Shown: one piece after another, positions 25,779 through 34,414 of the stretch
How the letters are laid out: every line of letters begins with the position of its first letter
How positions within the stretch are numbered: the first letter of the stretch is position 1
NCBI RefSeq assembly: GCF_001482365.1
Contig: NZ_CP013255.1
Coordinates: forward strand, 49,211 to 113,210
Length of the DNA: 64,000 nt
Direction of reading: 5' to 3'
Source of the DNA: Kocuria flava
Lineage (GTDB): Bacteria > Actinomycetota > Actinomycetes > Actinomycetales > Micrococcaceae
The notes under the pieces: model-generated
The model's input: only the letters and a program-made list of their open reading frames with translations
Told to the model about the DNA's origin: nothing
Database searches by the model: none
Translations under genes and position numbers: made by a program

Positions 25779-27056
25779 TTATTCGTGGCGTAGGGCAGTG
25801 ATGGGGTCTTTGTGCGCGGCGCGGGCGGCGGGCAGGGTGCCGGCGAGGAAGGCGATGACGATGACCGAGGCGATGATCAAGGCCACGGTGGTCGTCTGGA
25901 AGGTGAACAGCACCAGCCCGGGCAGTCCGGCCAGCAGCCCGTCGGCCAAGCTGCGGCTGAGGTAGGTCCCGGCCCCCACCGCCGCCCCGGCCCCGATCAC
26001 CGCACCCAGAAGGCCGATGAACACCGCTTCCAGGGAGAAGAGGGTGAAGACTTTCCCGCCGCTCATGCCCAGGGCTTTCATCAGCCCGATCTCGCGGGTG
26101 CGTTCTTGGACGCTCATCAGCAGCGTGTTGACGATGCCCAGGCTGCCGGCCAGCAGCGCGATAACCGCGCACACGTTGAGGATCCACACCACCGCGTTGA
26201 TCACCGCCCGGAACATCCCCAGCTGGTCCTCGACGGTGGATCCGACCATCCCGGCCTCTTCCAGAGCTTCCTGGACGGGTGGGGCCTGGTCGAGGTCTTC
26301 GAGCACGGCGCGGGCCATGATGTAGCTGGCGGCCACCGGGGCCGGGGTGCCGCTGACCTGGTAGTCGTAGAGGCGTTCGTTGAAGCTGCTCGAGGGGATC
26401 GGGTTCATCGCCACCCCGGCCAGGCTGGCCTCGGTCACTCCGGAGATCGTGGCGGGAAAGGCCCGGGGCTGATCGGCGGCGTTGGTCATCACCACCTCCA
26501 CCACTTCTCCGACCGCCTCTTGGGCGGAGTCAAACCCGAGCTCACCCACCCAGCTGTCGGGGATCGCCAGCTCGTCGTGGCCTTCGGCGGCGATAGCGCC
26601 GGCGACCAGTTGCAGCCCCTCACTGTCGACGGGGATCCCCAAGGTGAGCTGGAACTTCGCCCCGGCGGCGGCCAGGTAGGTGGGGGCGACGTTGTAGACC
26701 GGTTTGACCTCGGCCACCCCCTCGATGTCCTCGATGACGGTGATGTCCTCGGCGGTGAGTCCTTCGAAGGAGACCCCGAAGCCGGTAGCGATCGGGGTGG
26801 CCTGCGGATTGTAGGGGCGCGGCCCGGACCCGGAGGACAGCTCCAGCAGCGGCTGAGACTTCTGCACGTACAACGACTTCTCGTCCCCGAACGCGGCCAC
26901 GGTCTCATCGATGTAGCGCGTGACCCCCGAGCCCATTCCCGAGGTCAACGTCAGGGCGAAAGCCCCGATGAACACCGCCAGCACGGTCAATCCGGTGCGC
27001 AGCCTCGTGCGCCAGGTGCTACTGATCGCCGTCGCGGCGATATCCACGACCCTCAC
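25779..27056 (-). CDS. MacB/FtsX-type ABC transporter permease
   Basis: 425 residues from GTG 27056, which overlaps the ATPase stop (GTGA). One N-terminal helix (GLTVLAVFIGAFALTLTSGM) precedes a ~220-residue periplasmic-type MacB domain (~50-275). Three C-terminal helices follow (VWILNVCAVIALLAGSLGIV; SLEAVFIGLLGAVIGAGAAV; TTTVALIIASVIVIAFLAGT). The cytosolic motif SVQERTREIGLMKALGMSGG is diagnostic of FtsX-type permeases. It works with the 27053 ATPase, probably in lipoprotein, peptide or stress-related transport. Confidence 0.9.
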   Translation of the reverse strand: MRVVDIAATAISSTWRTRLRTGLTVLAVFIGAFALTLTSGMGSGVTRYIDETVAAFGDEKSLYVQKSQPLLELSSGSGPRPYNPQATPIATGFGVSFEGLTAEDITVIEDIEGVAEVKPVYNVAPTYLAAAGAKFQLTLGIPVDSEGLQLVAGAIAAEGHDELAIPDSWVGELGFDSAQEAVGEVVEVVMTNAADQPRAFPATISGVTEASLAGVAMNPIPSSSFNERLYDYQVSGTPAPVAASYIMARAVLEDLDQAPPVQEALEEAGMVGSTVEDQLGMFRAVINAVVWILNVCAVIALLAGSLGIVNTLLMSVQERTREIGLMKALGMSGGKVFTLFSLEAVFIGLLGAVIGAGAAVGAGTYLSRSLADGLLAGLPGLVLFTFQTTTVALIIASVIVIAFLAGTLPAARAAHKDPITALRHE

Positions 27057-27865
27057 CGCAACCCCTCCAGCGCCGCCGCCGCAGTGTCCTCGATGACCGG
27101 GGCGGACCCGCAGCGCTGCCGGGCGCCGGGTGTGGACTGATGCCCGAGATCGGGCACGGGGGGCTGTTCCGGGATCGGGTCGGCACCGGTGGGCAGCACC
27201 CGCCCGTCGCGCAGCCGCACCTGGCGGTCGCATCGGCCCGCCAGCTCCTCGTCATGGGTGACGACCACCAGGGTGGTTCCCTGCTCCCGGTGCAGGGCGA
27301 ACAAGAGGTCTTCGACCACCGCCCCGGTGGCCGAGTCCAGGTTGCCGGTGGGTTCATCAGCGAAGACAACCTGAGGATCATTGATCAACGCCCGAGCGAT
27401 CGCCACCCGCTGCTTCTGCCCACCCGATAGCTCAACGGCAGCGCAGCCGGCCTTCTCGGCCAGCTCCAACCGCTCCAGCATCGCCATCCCCCGCCGCCGC
27501 CGCTCACCGCGCCCGACCCCGGCGATGCGCAGCGGCAGCACCACGTTCTCCAACACGGACTGATGGGCGGTGAGGAAGAACTGCTGGAACACGAACCCGA
27601 AACTCTCATTGCGGATCCGATTCAGCTCCCCGACCCCCAGTAAGCTCACCGGCCGCCCCAAGAACGCCACCTGCCCGCAGGTGGGGGTGTCCAGCAGCGC
27701 CAGCAAGTGCATCAACGTGGACTTGCCCGACCCGGACCTACCCACGATCGCCACCGACTCCCCCGACCCGATCTCAAGGCTCACCCCCTCCAGCGCCCGC
27801 ACCTGACCCGGCCCACGCCCGTAGGCCTTCACCACCTGCCTGGCCTCCAGTACCGCCGGTTCCAT
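27053..27865 (-). CDS. MacB/LolD-type ABC transporter ATP-binding protein
   Basis: 270 residues from ATG 27865 (AAGGGGTACGAGG before it). Walker A GRSGSGKSTLMHLLALLDTP, the LolD-type FGFVFQQFFL Q-loop, signature ELSGGQKQRVAIARALINDP, Walker B VVFADEPTGNLDS and VVTHDEELAGRC are all present. A ~50-residue C-terminal tail is unconserved. Operon with the FtsX-type permease. GlgC and two unknown genes lie upstream on the same strand but across a 700-bp gap. Confidence 0.92.
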   Translation of the reverse strand: MEPAVLEARQVVKAYGRGPGQVRALEGVSLEIGSGESVAIVGRSGSGKSTLMHLLALLDTPTCGQVAFLGRPVSLLGVGELNRIRNESFGFVFQQFFLTAHQSVLENVVLPLRIAGVGRGERRRRGMAMLERLELAEKAGCAAVELSGGQKQRVAIARALINDPQVVFADEPTGNLDSATGAVVEDLLFALHREQGTTLVVVTHDEELAGRCDRQVRLRDGRVLPTGADPIPEQPPVPDLGHQSTPGARQRCGSAPVIEDTAAAALEGLR

Positions 27866-28568
27866 CCTCGTACCCCTTACCCCCTGGTGATCCCACCGGG
27901 CGTGGAGACCACGAAACCCGGCGGCGAGACCGCGTCTCACCCCCCTATCATGTGCGTTCGCAACAACATCGGAGGTATTGAGGCTTGTCCCCACTCCTGC
28001 GCAACACCCTCGGGGCCGGGCTTTCAGCGGCCGTGTCGGGCCTGACCACTGCCTGTTCCTCTGGGGCTGTCCTCTCACCGACGGGGCTGCGCACACCTGT
28101 CCCCCACCTCGCGTGGACATGGCTCGAAGGATCTCCCTGAGGTGGGCTACCAACAGGGGTCCCCGTCACTGGGGACGGCGGGGGCACATCAGCTGGTGGA
28201 CATTGAGCGAGTCGATTGCCGCGGAGGGGGATGTGACGATGCCCCCACCCGAAAAGGCGGGGGCATCCTCGCTCCACGAAACGGAGCGAGTTGAACGGAA
28301 CAGGCCCGGCCGGCGAGGGAGGCGGCCCTGTTGCGCTCTACCGGGGGCGGACCCGGCACACCCCCGAACCTACCTGGAGGTAATTTTGCTGGGGGCCCGC
28401 TAATTCACTTTCTGTCACACCCGCCCCTCCTGGTGGACTCCTCGGTGTCTGGCATTCCGAGGTGGCCACCACAACGGTCGGGAAGGGCACGGATCCATCG
28501 TGGGGACCGCGCGCCGGGAGGCCCCTTGGCCTGCCCTTCGCCCCGGTGGCGGGTCGGTGGGTGTGCGC
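27866..28568. other. Intergenic region with repeated hairpin element (copy B)
   Basis: No supported gene in 703 bp. From 28238 a hairpin (arms 28238-28249 and 28256-28267, one mismatch, loop CGAAAA) is followed by CCTCGC, then GGCGAGGGAGGC, CCGGGGGCGGACCCGGCAC and an AT-rich GGAGGTAATTTTGCTG, the same order as in copy A (12296-12450). An IS200/IS605-type end or an unknown structured RNA are both possible. The rest shows nothing. Confidence 0.5.
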
Positions 28569-29024
28569 TCAGGCGGCGGCCACGGGGGTAGCCCCTGGGG
28601 TCAGGATCGGAGGTGCCGCGGTCAGGTTTGTTCCGCCGAGGTGGACCGGGTGGTGCTGGTTGACCCAGCGATAGTGCTGGTGGCTGTCGTCACCGATCGC
28701 CACGACCACCCGGGCTTCTTCCAGGGCCTCGACGCGGGCGCGAGTGGCCTCATCAGGGGTGTAGGTGATCAGCACCCGGTCGACGTGGCGGGCGACCTCG
28801 GCCTGGTCGAGGGTGCCCACCTGCACCCCGCGCCGCTGCAGGCGCCGCAGAGGCTCGACCGCCCCCAGGTGGGTGAGGTCCGGGACCACGATGCCCAGCG
28901 ATCCCCAGGACAGCTCGTCGTGGTGACTGAACGCCCAGGCCACAGCGTGGTACACCGCCACGGTCGCAGCCATCGGCGCCGCCGTATAGGCCCGCGGATT
29001 GGCAAACGAGGACCACCATTCCAT
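28569..29024 (-). CDS. Hypothetical protein
   Basis: 151 residues from ATG 29024 (MEWWSSFANPRAYTA). An alpha/beta order is suggested: helix AAPMAATVAVYHAVAWAF, strand GSLGIVVPDLT, strand RGVQVGTLDQAEVARHV, strand VDRVLITYTPDEATR, strand ARVVVAIGDDSHQHYRWVN. This resembles a Rossmann-like or nucleotide-processing fold. Not recognised. It lies 210 bp downstream of another unknown gene on the same strand. Confidence 0.55.
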   Translation of the reverse strand: MEWWSSFANPRAYTAAPMAATVAVYHAVAWAFSHHDELSWGSLGIVVPDLTHLGAVEPLRRLQRRGVQVGTLDQAEVARHVDRVLITYTPDEATRARVEALEEARVVVAIGDDSHQHYRWVNQHHPVHLGGTNLTAAPPILTPGATPVAAA

Positions 29025-29234
29025 GACGCGCACCTTCCCGGCCCGAGCATCGTGTCTGAGGCACCCTGGCCAAATGATAAGTGTACTGCTCATAGGGAGG
29101 GGGATCCGCGGTGACCCGCCCAGAAAGGCCATGTGCCCCGCCACGTTGGCGTCAGAAACCTGGCCTGCGCACCTGGACACCGGGATGCACGCCCCCCGGA
29201 TGGGCGAGACGCCCCGCTGGGGTCTGCTCAGGGT

Positions 29235-29912
29235 TCAGGGGCGGGGGTGCAGGGTGGCGCAGGGCAGGTGCTCGTGCGCCCAGCGGTAGAGCTCCCAGGT
29301 GGCATCGGGGGGCCAGTGCAGCTGCCAGGCCAGGGCCAGCAGGTCCTCGGGGCTGAAGTGCTGCTCGTGGTGGTAGAGCTCCTCCAGCCGGCGCAGCAGC
29401 AGCTCCCACAACCGCCCGCCCACCAGGGCCCCGGACTGGAGGTGGTGGGTGAAGTAGACCATCGTCCGTCGCACCAGGGCCACCGGCAGCACCACCGCAG
29501 CCGCAGGCAGGTGTTGCCCGCCCAGGTGCTCGGGGTCGAAGGCGTCCACCCACGGCTGGAGCACTGCGGCATCGGCGGTGAGCACGATCAGGCGGGTGGC
29601 GGTGGTGATCGCCTCCCCTGCGGCCAGTGTGGCCAGGGTGGGCTCGTACACCAGCAGCGGCCCCGGCCACTCCTTCAGCGCCCCCAGCTCAGCAGGGGCA
29701 CCCACGGTCGCTCCGCGGGCGTGGAGCTGGCGCAGCACCCGTGAAGACTGTCCCACCTCGGGGGTCGACAGCAGGATCCCGATCCGCGACCACCCGGGGG
29801 CCTCCGTGCGTGGGCCAGCCCAGGCGCGCGCCCGCTCCACCTCCTCCCGTGACGGGACAGCGCATAGATAGGCCCTCGGGCGCCCCTGCGGGCCGGGCAA
29901 CGATGGCACCAT
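29235..29912 (-). CDS. Hypothetical protein next to glgC
   Basis: 225 residues. The N-terminal half looks like a small Rossmann-type domain (RIGILLSTPEVGQSSRVLRQ, GPLLVYEPTLATLAAG, RLIVLTADAAVLQPWVDAFD). The C-terminal half is helical and Trp-rich (LWELLLRRLEELYHHEQHFS, LALAWQLHWPPDATWELYRW). It ends 14 bp from the glgC stop region and is transcribed with it. No function assigned. Confidence 0.55.
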   Translation of the reverse strand: MVPSLPGPQGRPRAYLCAVPSREEVERARAWAGPRTEAPGWSRIGILLSTPEVGQSSRVLRQLHARGATVGAPAELGALKEWPGPLLVYEPTLATLAAGEAITTATRLIVLTADAAVLQPWVDAFDPEHLGGQHLPAAAVVLPVALVRRTMVYFTHHLQSGALVGGRLWELLLRRLEELYHHEQHFSPEDLLALAWQLHWPPDATWELYRWAHEHLPCATLHPRP

Positions 29913-29926
29913 AATCCGGGCTCCTG

Positions 29927-31087
29927 TCAGAAGCCGGTCGGCAGGGCGGCGTCCCGGTCGAAGTCCTCGACGGAGGCGACCGCCCCCGTCCCGTCGAGCA
30001 GCGTCACGGCCCCCGCCCGCCCGTGCTCGCCCGCCGGGACGCGGGCGCCCGCGTAGGCCACCACGTTGACCAGGACCGCGCCCGCGGGCACGTGCACCCC
30101 GTCGAGCAGCACGCAGTGGCGCACGACGGCGCCCGCCTCGACCACGACCCGCGGGCCGAGCACCGAGTGCTCCACGGTGCCGGCCACGACCGCCCCGGCG
30201 GCCACCATCGACCCGCGCACCTCGGCCGAGGCGGCGACGCGGGCGGGCACCAGCTGCGGCTGGGCGGTGAGGATCGGCCAGTCGGGGTCGTCGAGGGCCA
30301 CGCCCTCGCCGTCAAGCAGCTGCAGGTGGGCGGTCCAGTACGACTGCACCGTGCCCAGGTCCATCCAATAGCCCTCGAGCCGGTGCTCGACCACCCGGGC
30401 GTGCTCGACGAACCACGGCACGAGGTCGTTGCCGTAGTCCTCCAGCTGCCCCTGGCGCTCGTGCAGCTCCTCGAGCGCCTCGAGCAGCCGGGCGGCGTCG
30501 TAGAGGAACATCTCGCCCGCCACGAGCCGGCCCCGCGGGTCCTCCGGCTTGTAGTCGAAGCCGGTCACGACCCCGTCGTCGTCGACCTGGACGACCCCGT
30601 AGCGGGAGGGGTCCTCGGCCACCTCGGTGGTGACCATGGTCAGGTCCGCGCCCTGCTCGAGGTGGGTGTCGACGACGTCGAGGAAGTTGATCGTGTAGAG
30701 GTGGTCGGCGCTGAGCACGAGCACGAGGTCCGGGGCGAACTCGCGGATCAGGTCCTTCTGCCGGTAGATCGAGTCGGCGTTGCCCTCGGCGAAGCCCTCG
30801 CCCTCGGCGCCCTGGTACGGGGGCAGGACCTGCAGCCCGCCGTGGGTGCGGTCCAGGTCCCAGGGGCGGCCGTTGGCCAGGTGGGCGTTGAGGCCGTGGG
30901 GCAGGTACTGCTGAATCACCCACACGTCGGAGACGTGGGCGTGCACGAGGTTGGACAGGGCCACGTCGATCAGCCGGTAGGTGCCCGCCACGGGCAGCGC
31001 GGGCTTGACCTTGTCCTCGGTCAGGGCGCCCAGGCGGGAGCCCTTGCCGCCGGCCAGGACCAGGGCCAGGATCCTCGGAAGACGCAT
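29927..31087 (-). CDS. glgC: Glucose-1-phosphate adenylyltransferase (ADP-glucose pyrophosphorylase)
   Basis: 386 residues, slightly short for the family (about 400-430). It makes ADP-glucose from ATP and glucose-1-phosphate, the first committed step of glycogen synthesis. The nucleotide loop is LALVLAGGKGSRLGALTEDK followed by VKPALPVAGTYRLIDVALSN. VLSADHLYTINF holds the metal-binding Asp; FDYKPEDP the glucose-phosphate Lys; EGYWMDLGTVQSYW the conserved Tyr-Trp region. The C-terminal left-handed beta-helix (~270-370) is present. No other glycogen gene is in the window, so this is isolated cargo or an integrated chromosomal copy. Confidence 0.93.
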   Translation of the reverse strand: MRLPRILALVLAGGKGSRLGALTEDKVKPALPVAGTYRLIDVALSNLVHAHVSDVWVIQQYLPHGLNAHLANGRPWDLDRTHGGLQVLPPYQGAEGEGFAEGNADSIYRQKDLIREFAPDLVLVLSADHLYTINFLDVVDTHLEQGADLTMVTTEVAEDPSRYGVVQVDDDGVVTGFDYKPEDPRGRLVAGEMFLYDAARLLEALEELHERQGQLEDYGNDLVPWFVEHARVVEHRLEGYWMDLGTVQSYWTAHLQLLDGEGVALDDPDWPILTAQPQLVPARVAASAEVRGSMVAAGAVVAGTVEHSVLGPRVVVEAGAVVRHCVLLDGVHVPAGAVLVNVVAYAGARVPAGEHGRAGAVTLLDGTGAVASVEDFDRDAALPTGF

Positions 31088-31235
31088 CCACCACTCCTAC
31101 TCCCCCACCCCACGCACGACCAGGGGCGAGCCATCAGGACCACAGCACCGAAACCCACCGGCCGGCACCCGGCACCATCCGGGAGCGACACGCGCAGGTC
31201 TTCAACTCGGCGGCCAACAGCCCAACCACTATTAT

Positions 31236-31253
31236 TAATAAGGTAGCTTATTA
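31236..31253. promoter_or_regulatory. AT-rich palindrome upstream of glgC
   Basis: TAATAAG and CTTATTA separated by GTAG, inside a very AT-rich island (31229-31258) that stands out from its GC-rich surroundings. It lies 150 bp upstream of the glgC start and probably marks a promoter/operator. Direction cannot be decided by eye. Confidence 0.45.
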
Positions 31254-31801
31254 TAAAGGTGGGAATGCCTCCACACCCAACGCGCGCCTGCCCCTGCGGG
31301 CCAGTTCCGACCCGGTCGCCGAGGCTGCCGCGGGGGCCGCAGTACTGCGATCGGCGTCGCAAACACAGGGAGCGGCTCGCCGGAAGAAATTCCGGGCACG
31401 GGACCGCGAGCACAGTGACAAGCATGCTTCCTATCTATAGGCTTCATGCTTACGCTGGTCCCCGTGGCCGGCGTACGGGGTGATCGCACGGTCAGGTGTG
31501 ACGGCGCCAGCACTCCGGGAGCCCGCCGATACTCCGCGGCGAGGTTGTCGTAGCCATGACGGCGCGGAGGCGTTCCTCGGTGAGCACCCACCCGGCAAGG
31601 CCACCTCAGAGACACTGTTCTGGAGCGGCCGCGACAGCAAGAGTCCGCACGCCCCCCCCTTGCCACGTAGAGGATCCACTCGCGGCTCGACCATTGATCA
31701 GCAGGCTGATGGTCAGTAAACTGACCACGAGCAGCCGAATGCACCACTCCGCCCCGCGGTGGGCGCCGCCTGCGCCGAACTCCATCCCATGAGTTCGTGC
31801 C
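31254..31801. other. Intergenic stretch before IS256 copy B
   Basis: About 550 bp with no gene I can support. Before the IS entered, this region joined directly to the leader of the PRC-barrel gene (TTCGTGCC is the duplicated junction), so it probably carries that gene's original promoter. Confidence 0.4.
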
Positions 31802-33213
31802 GGTCAAGCCCCCGGGAGTGGTGTAGCGATCCTTCGTGCGGGGATCAGGCGGTGAGGGCGGTCAGGGGGTCGGGGCTCACCTCGCTTCCGGTGTCGGCGA
31901 CGGTGGTGAGCCGGCAGCGGGTGAGGACCTCCAGGCCGAGGTAGCGGCGGCCCTCGGCCCATTCGTCGGTCTGCTCGGCCAGCACCGCGCCGACGAGGCG
32001 GACGATGGCTGCGCGGTTGGGGAAGATCCCGACCGCGTCGGTGCGGCGCCGGATCTCCTTGTTCAACCTCTCGGCAGGGTTGTTGGACCAGATCTGCGCC
32101 CAGACGTCCTTGGGGAAGCTCGTGAAGGCGAGGATGTCCTCCCGGGCATTGGCCAGGTGCTCGGCCACCGCCGGGAGCTTCTCGGTGACGTAGTCGATGA
32201 GGCGGTCGAACTGGGCGTTCACGGCGGTGGCGTCGGGCTGGTCGTAGACGCTGTGCAGCATGGCTTTGACGGCCGGCCACATGCTCTTCGGGCAGATCGA
32301 CATGAGATTGGCCGCGTAGTGGGTGCGGCACCGTTGCCAGGCGGCACCGGGCAGGTTCGCGGCGATCGCGTCCTTGAGCCCGGCATGGGCATCAGAGGTG
32401 ACCAGCCGGACCCCGCCCAGTCCCCGGGCGACGAGGTCGGCGAAGAACTCGTTCCAGGCCGCCCCGGTCTCGGCCGTGGCCACCCGCATCCCGAGGACCT
32501 CCCGGTGGCCGTCGCCGTTGACCCCGGTGGCCAGCAGCACGACCGCGTTGACCACCCGCCCGCCCTCGCGGACCTTCATGGTCAGTGCGTCGGCGGCCAC
32601 GAAGGTGAACGGCCCGGCCTCGCCCAGGGGCCGGTGGCGGAAGGACTCCACGTGCTCGTCGAGGTCGGTGGCCATTCGGGAGACCTGGGACTTCGACAGG
32701 GAGTTGATGCCCAGGGTCTTCACCAGCTTGTCCATCCGGCGGGTCGAGACCCCGGCGAGGTAGCAGTCGGCGACCACGGTGATCAGGGCGGATTCGGCCC
32801 GCTTGCGGCGCTCGAGCAGCCATTCCGGGAAGTAGGTGCCAGCGCGCAGCTTCGGGACGGCCACGTCGATCGTACCCATCCGGGTGTCGAGGTCGCGGTG
32901 CCGGTACCCGTTGCGCTGGGTCACCCGCTCGGGAGCGGGTCTGCCCCACTCGGCGCCGACCACCGCGTCCGCGTCGGCGGAGAGCAGCGCGTTGATCACT
33001 GTCTGCAGCAGGGTCCGCATCAAGTCCGGGGAGGCTTCGGTCAGGGCTTCGCCGAGCAGGCCGGCAGGGTCGACAATATGAGGAGCGGTCATCGTGATGA
33101 TGTCCTTTCGAGGGTGCTGTGAGAGGTGAACTCGAAAGATCTCACGGTGGCCGCGCTCTCGTCCGGGACGACGAGCAGGGCCACCGCGCTACACCACTAT
33201 CGGGGGCTCAACT
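31802..33213 (-). mobile_element. IS256-family element B, complete, with 8-bp target duplication
   Basis: 1412 bp. Left end GGTCAAGCCCCCGGGAGTGG; the right end is the complement of AGTTGAGCCCCCGATAGTGG. A perfect 8-bp duplication TTCGTGCC flanks it (31794-31801 and 33214-33221). Same organisation as element A but diverged in sequence. It lies 33 bp upstream of the PRC-barrel gene and so separates that gene from its former upstream region. Confidence 0.92.
31845..33092 (-). CDS. IS256-family transposase (element B)
   Basis: 415 residues, same length as copy A and clearly homologous (for example FPEWLLERRKRAESALITVV against FPEWLLERRRRAESALTSVV). DDE residues: Asp in TFVAADALTMKV, Asp in LVTSDAHAGLKDAIA, Glu in NPAERLNKEIRRRTDAVGIF. 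Intact. The two copies differ across their length, so they represent two related IS rather than one recent duplication. Confidence 0.95.
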   Translation of the reverse strand: MTAPHIVDPAGLLGEALTEASPDLMRTLLQTVINALLSADADAVVGAEWGRPAPERVTQRNGYRHRDLDTRMGTIDVAVPKLRAGTYFPEWLLERRKRAESALITVVADCYLAGVSTRRMDKLVKTLGINSLSKSQVSRMATDLDEHVESFRHRPLGEAGPFTFVAADALTMKVREGGRVVNAVVLLATGVNGDGHREVLGMRVATAETGAAWNEFFADLVARGLGGVRLVTSDAHAGLKDAIAANLPGAAWQRCRTHYAANLMSICPKSMWPAVKAMLHSVYDQPDATAVNAQFDRLIDYVTEKLPAVAEHLANAREDILAFTSFPKDVWAQIWSNNPAERLNKEIRRRTDAVGIFPNRAAIVRLVGAVLAEQTDEWAEGRRYLGLEVLTRCRLTTVADTGSEVSPDPLTALTA

Positions 33214-33246
33214 TTCGTGCCACGTGAATCACATAAAGGAGCTCTC

Positions 33247-34065
33247 ATGGCCACCTATGACGTCAACGCCCTTCTCTCCGCTACCGCCTACGGGTCGGAC
33301 GGCGACAAGATCGGCAAGGTCGAGCAGGTCTTCCTGGACGACAACACCGAGGAGGTCACCTTCGTCACCGTCAACACCGGCCTGTTCGGCACCAAGGAGA
33401 GCTTCGTGCCGGCCGACGGCGCCCGACAGGACGGCGACCGCCTCGTTCTTCCGTACACCAAGGACGTCGTCAAGGACGCCCCCGGCATCGACGCGGACCA
33501 GCACCTCTCCCCGGCCGAGGAGGAGGAGCTCTACCGCTACTACAAGATGAACTACTCCGGCACGGGCGGGCGCGAGGATCGACACGCCACCGAAGCCGAT
33601 CACCACGCCGTTCCGGCGGCTGGGTACACCCGGAATGATCAGTACACCGGCGACACCGCAGACCGTCAGGACACCGCCGCTCGCACTGATCTCGACGACA
33701 ACGAGGTCATCCGTCACGAGGAGCGCCTGCGCGTCGGCAAGCAGCGCGAGGAGTCGGGTCGCGCCCGTCTGCGCAAGTACGTCGTGACCGAGCACGAGAC
33801 CGTCGACGTCCCCGTCCAGCGTGAGGAGGTCCGGGTCGAGCGCATTCCCCTCGACGGCACCGAGGTCACCGGCGGCACCATCGGCGAGGACACCGTGGAG
33901 GTCACCCTCCACGAGGAGCGTGCCGTGGTGGCCAAGGAGACCGTGGGTGTGGAGAAGATCGAGCTCGAAAAGGAGACCATCTCTGAGACCCAGCGCGTTG
34001 ACGCCGAGGTCCGCAAGGAGCAGGTCGAGATCGAGGACGACACCGATCGCCGCGATCGTATCTGA
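33247..34065 (+). CDS. PRC-barrel / DUF2382 (YsnF-like) stress protein
   Basis: 272 residues from ATG 33247, behind AAAGGAGCTCTC. An N-terminal PRC-barrel (residues 1-100: YGSDGDKIGKVEQVFLDDNT, TVNTGLFGTKESFVP) is followed by a short linker and a DUF2382 domain (~150-270: IRHEERLRVGKQREESGRAR, LRKYVVTEHETVDVPVQREE, VTLHEERAVVAKETVGVEKI). The pairing is typical of actinobacterial general-stress proteins of the YsnF type. An IS256 copy sits directly upstream and may have altered expression. Confidence 0.9.
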   Translation: MATYDVNALLSATAYGSDGDKIGKVEQVFLDDNTEEVTFVTVNTGLFGTKESFVPADGARQDGDRLVLPYTKDVVKDAPGIDADQHLSPAEEEELYRYYKMNYSGTGGREDRHATEADHHAVPAAGYTRNDQYTGDTADRQDTAARTDLDDNEVIRHEERLRVGKQREESGRARLRKYVVTEHETVDVPVQREEVRVERIPLDGTEVTGGTIGEDTVEVTLHEERAVVAKETVGVEKIELEKETISETQRVDAEVRKEQVEIEDDTDRRDRI

Positions 34066-34084
34066 TCGCATCCGACCGACTGTG

Positions 34085-34117
34085 GGGCCCCCGTCACCGC
34101 CATGGTGACGGGGGCCC
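34085..34117 (+). terminator. Terminator hairpin after the PRC-barrel gene
   Basis: 14-bp perfect stem (34085-34098 and 34104-34117), beginning GGGCCCCCGTCACC, 19 bp after the stop codon, followed by TGTCCTCG. A clear rho-independent type hairpin without a long U run. Confidence 0.85.
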
Positions 34118-34414
34118 TGTCCTCGTGCCGAACATGGCTCTCTTCTATAAAGTCCCCTCCAGCGAGCCCCACGAGAATCCGCTCACGCTCAACAACGGTG
34201 CGACACCTTTCTCGCACGTCCCACCAAACAGCTTCGCGCCGAGGTGCTGACCAGTGAGCGCCATGACTCCGGTCATCGGCGAGCTACACCTGAATTCCGG
34301 GGTTGCCGCATAGTCGGTGACAACCGAGCTGACTCAATGTCCTTTATCCGGCCATATGTAAAGCGGTCCCTGCCCATCAACGTTGCCGTTCAGCAACCAC
34401 CTTCGCGGCAGACT
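34118..34414. other. Intergenic, nothing recognised
   Basis: About 300 bp of lower GC than the neighbours, including TTCTATAAAGTCCCC and ATATGTAAAGCGG. No open frame with a start signal and no strong hairpin seen. Confidence 0.4.

Noticed and set aside
30023..31246. 407-codon frame opposite glgC
   Set aside because: Val/His/Gln-rich shadow of glgC with no family features.
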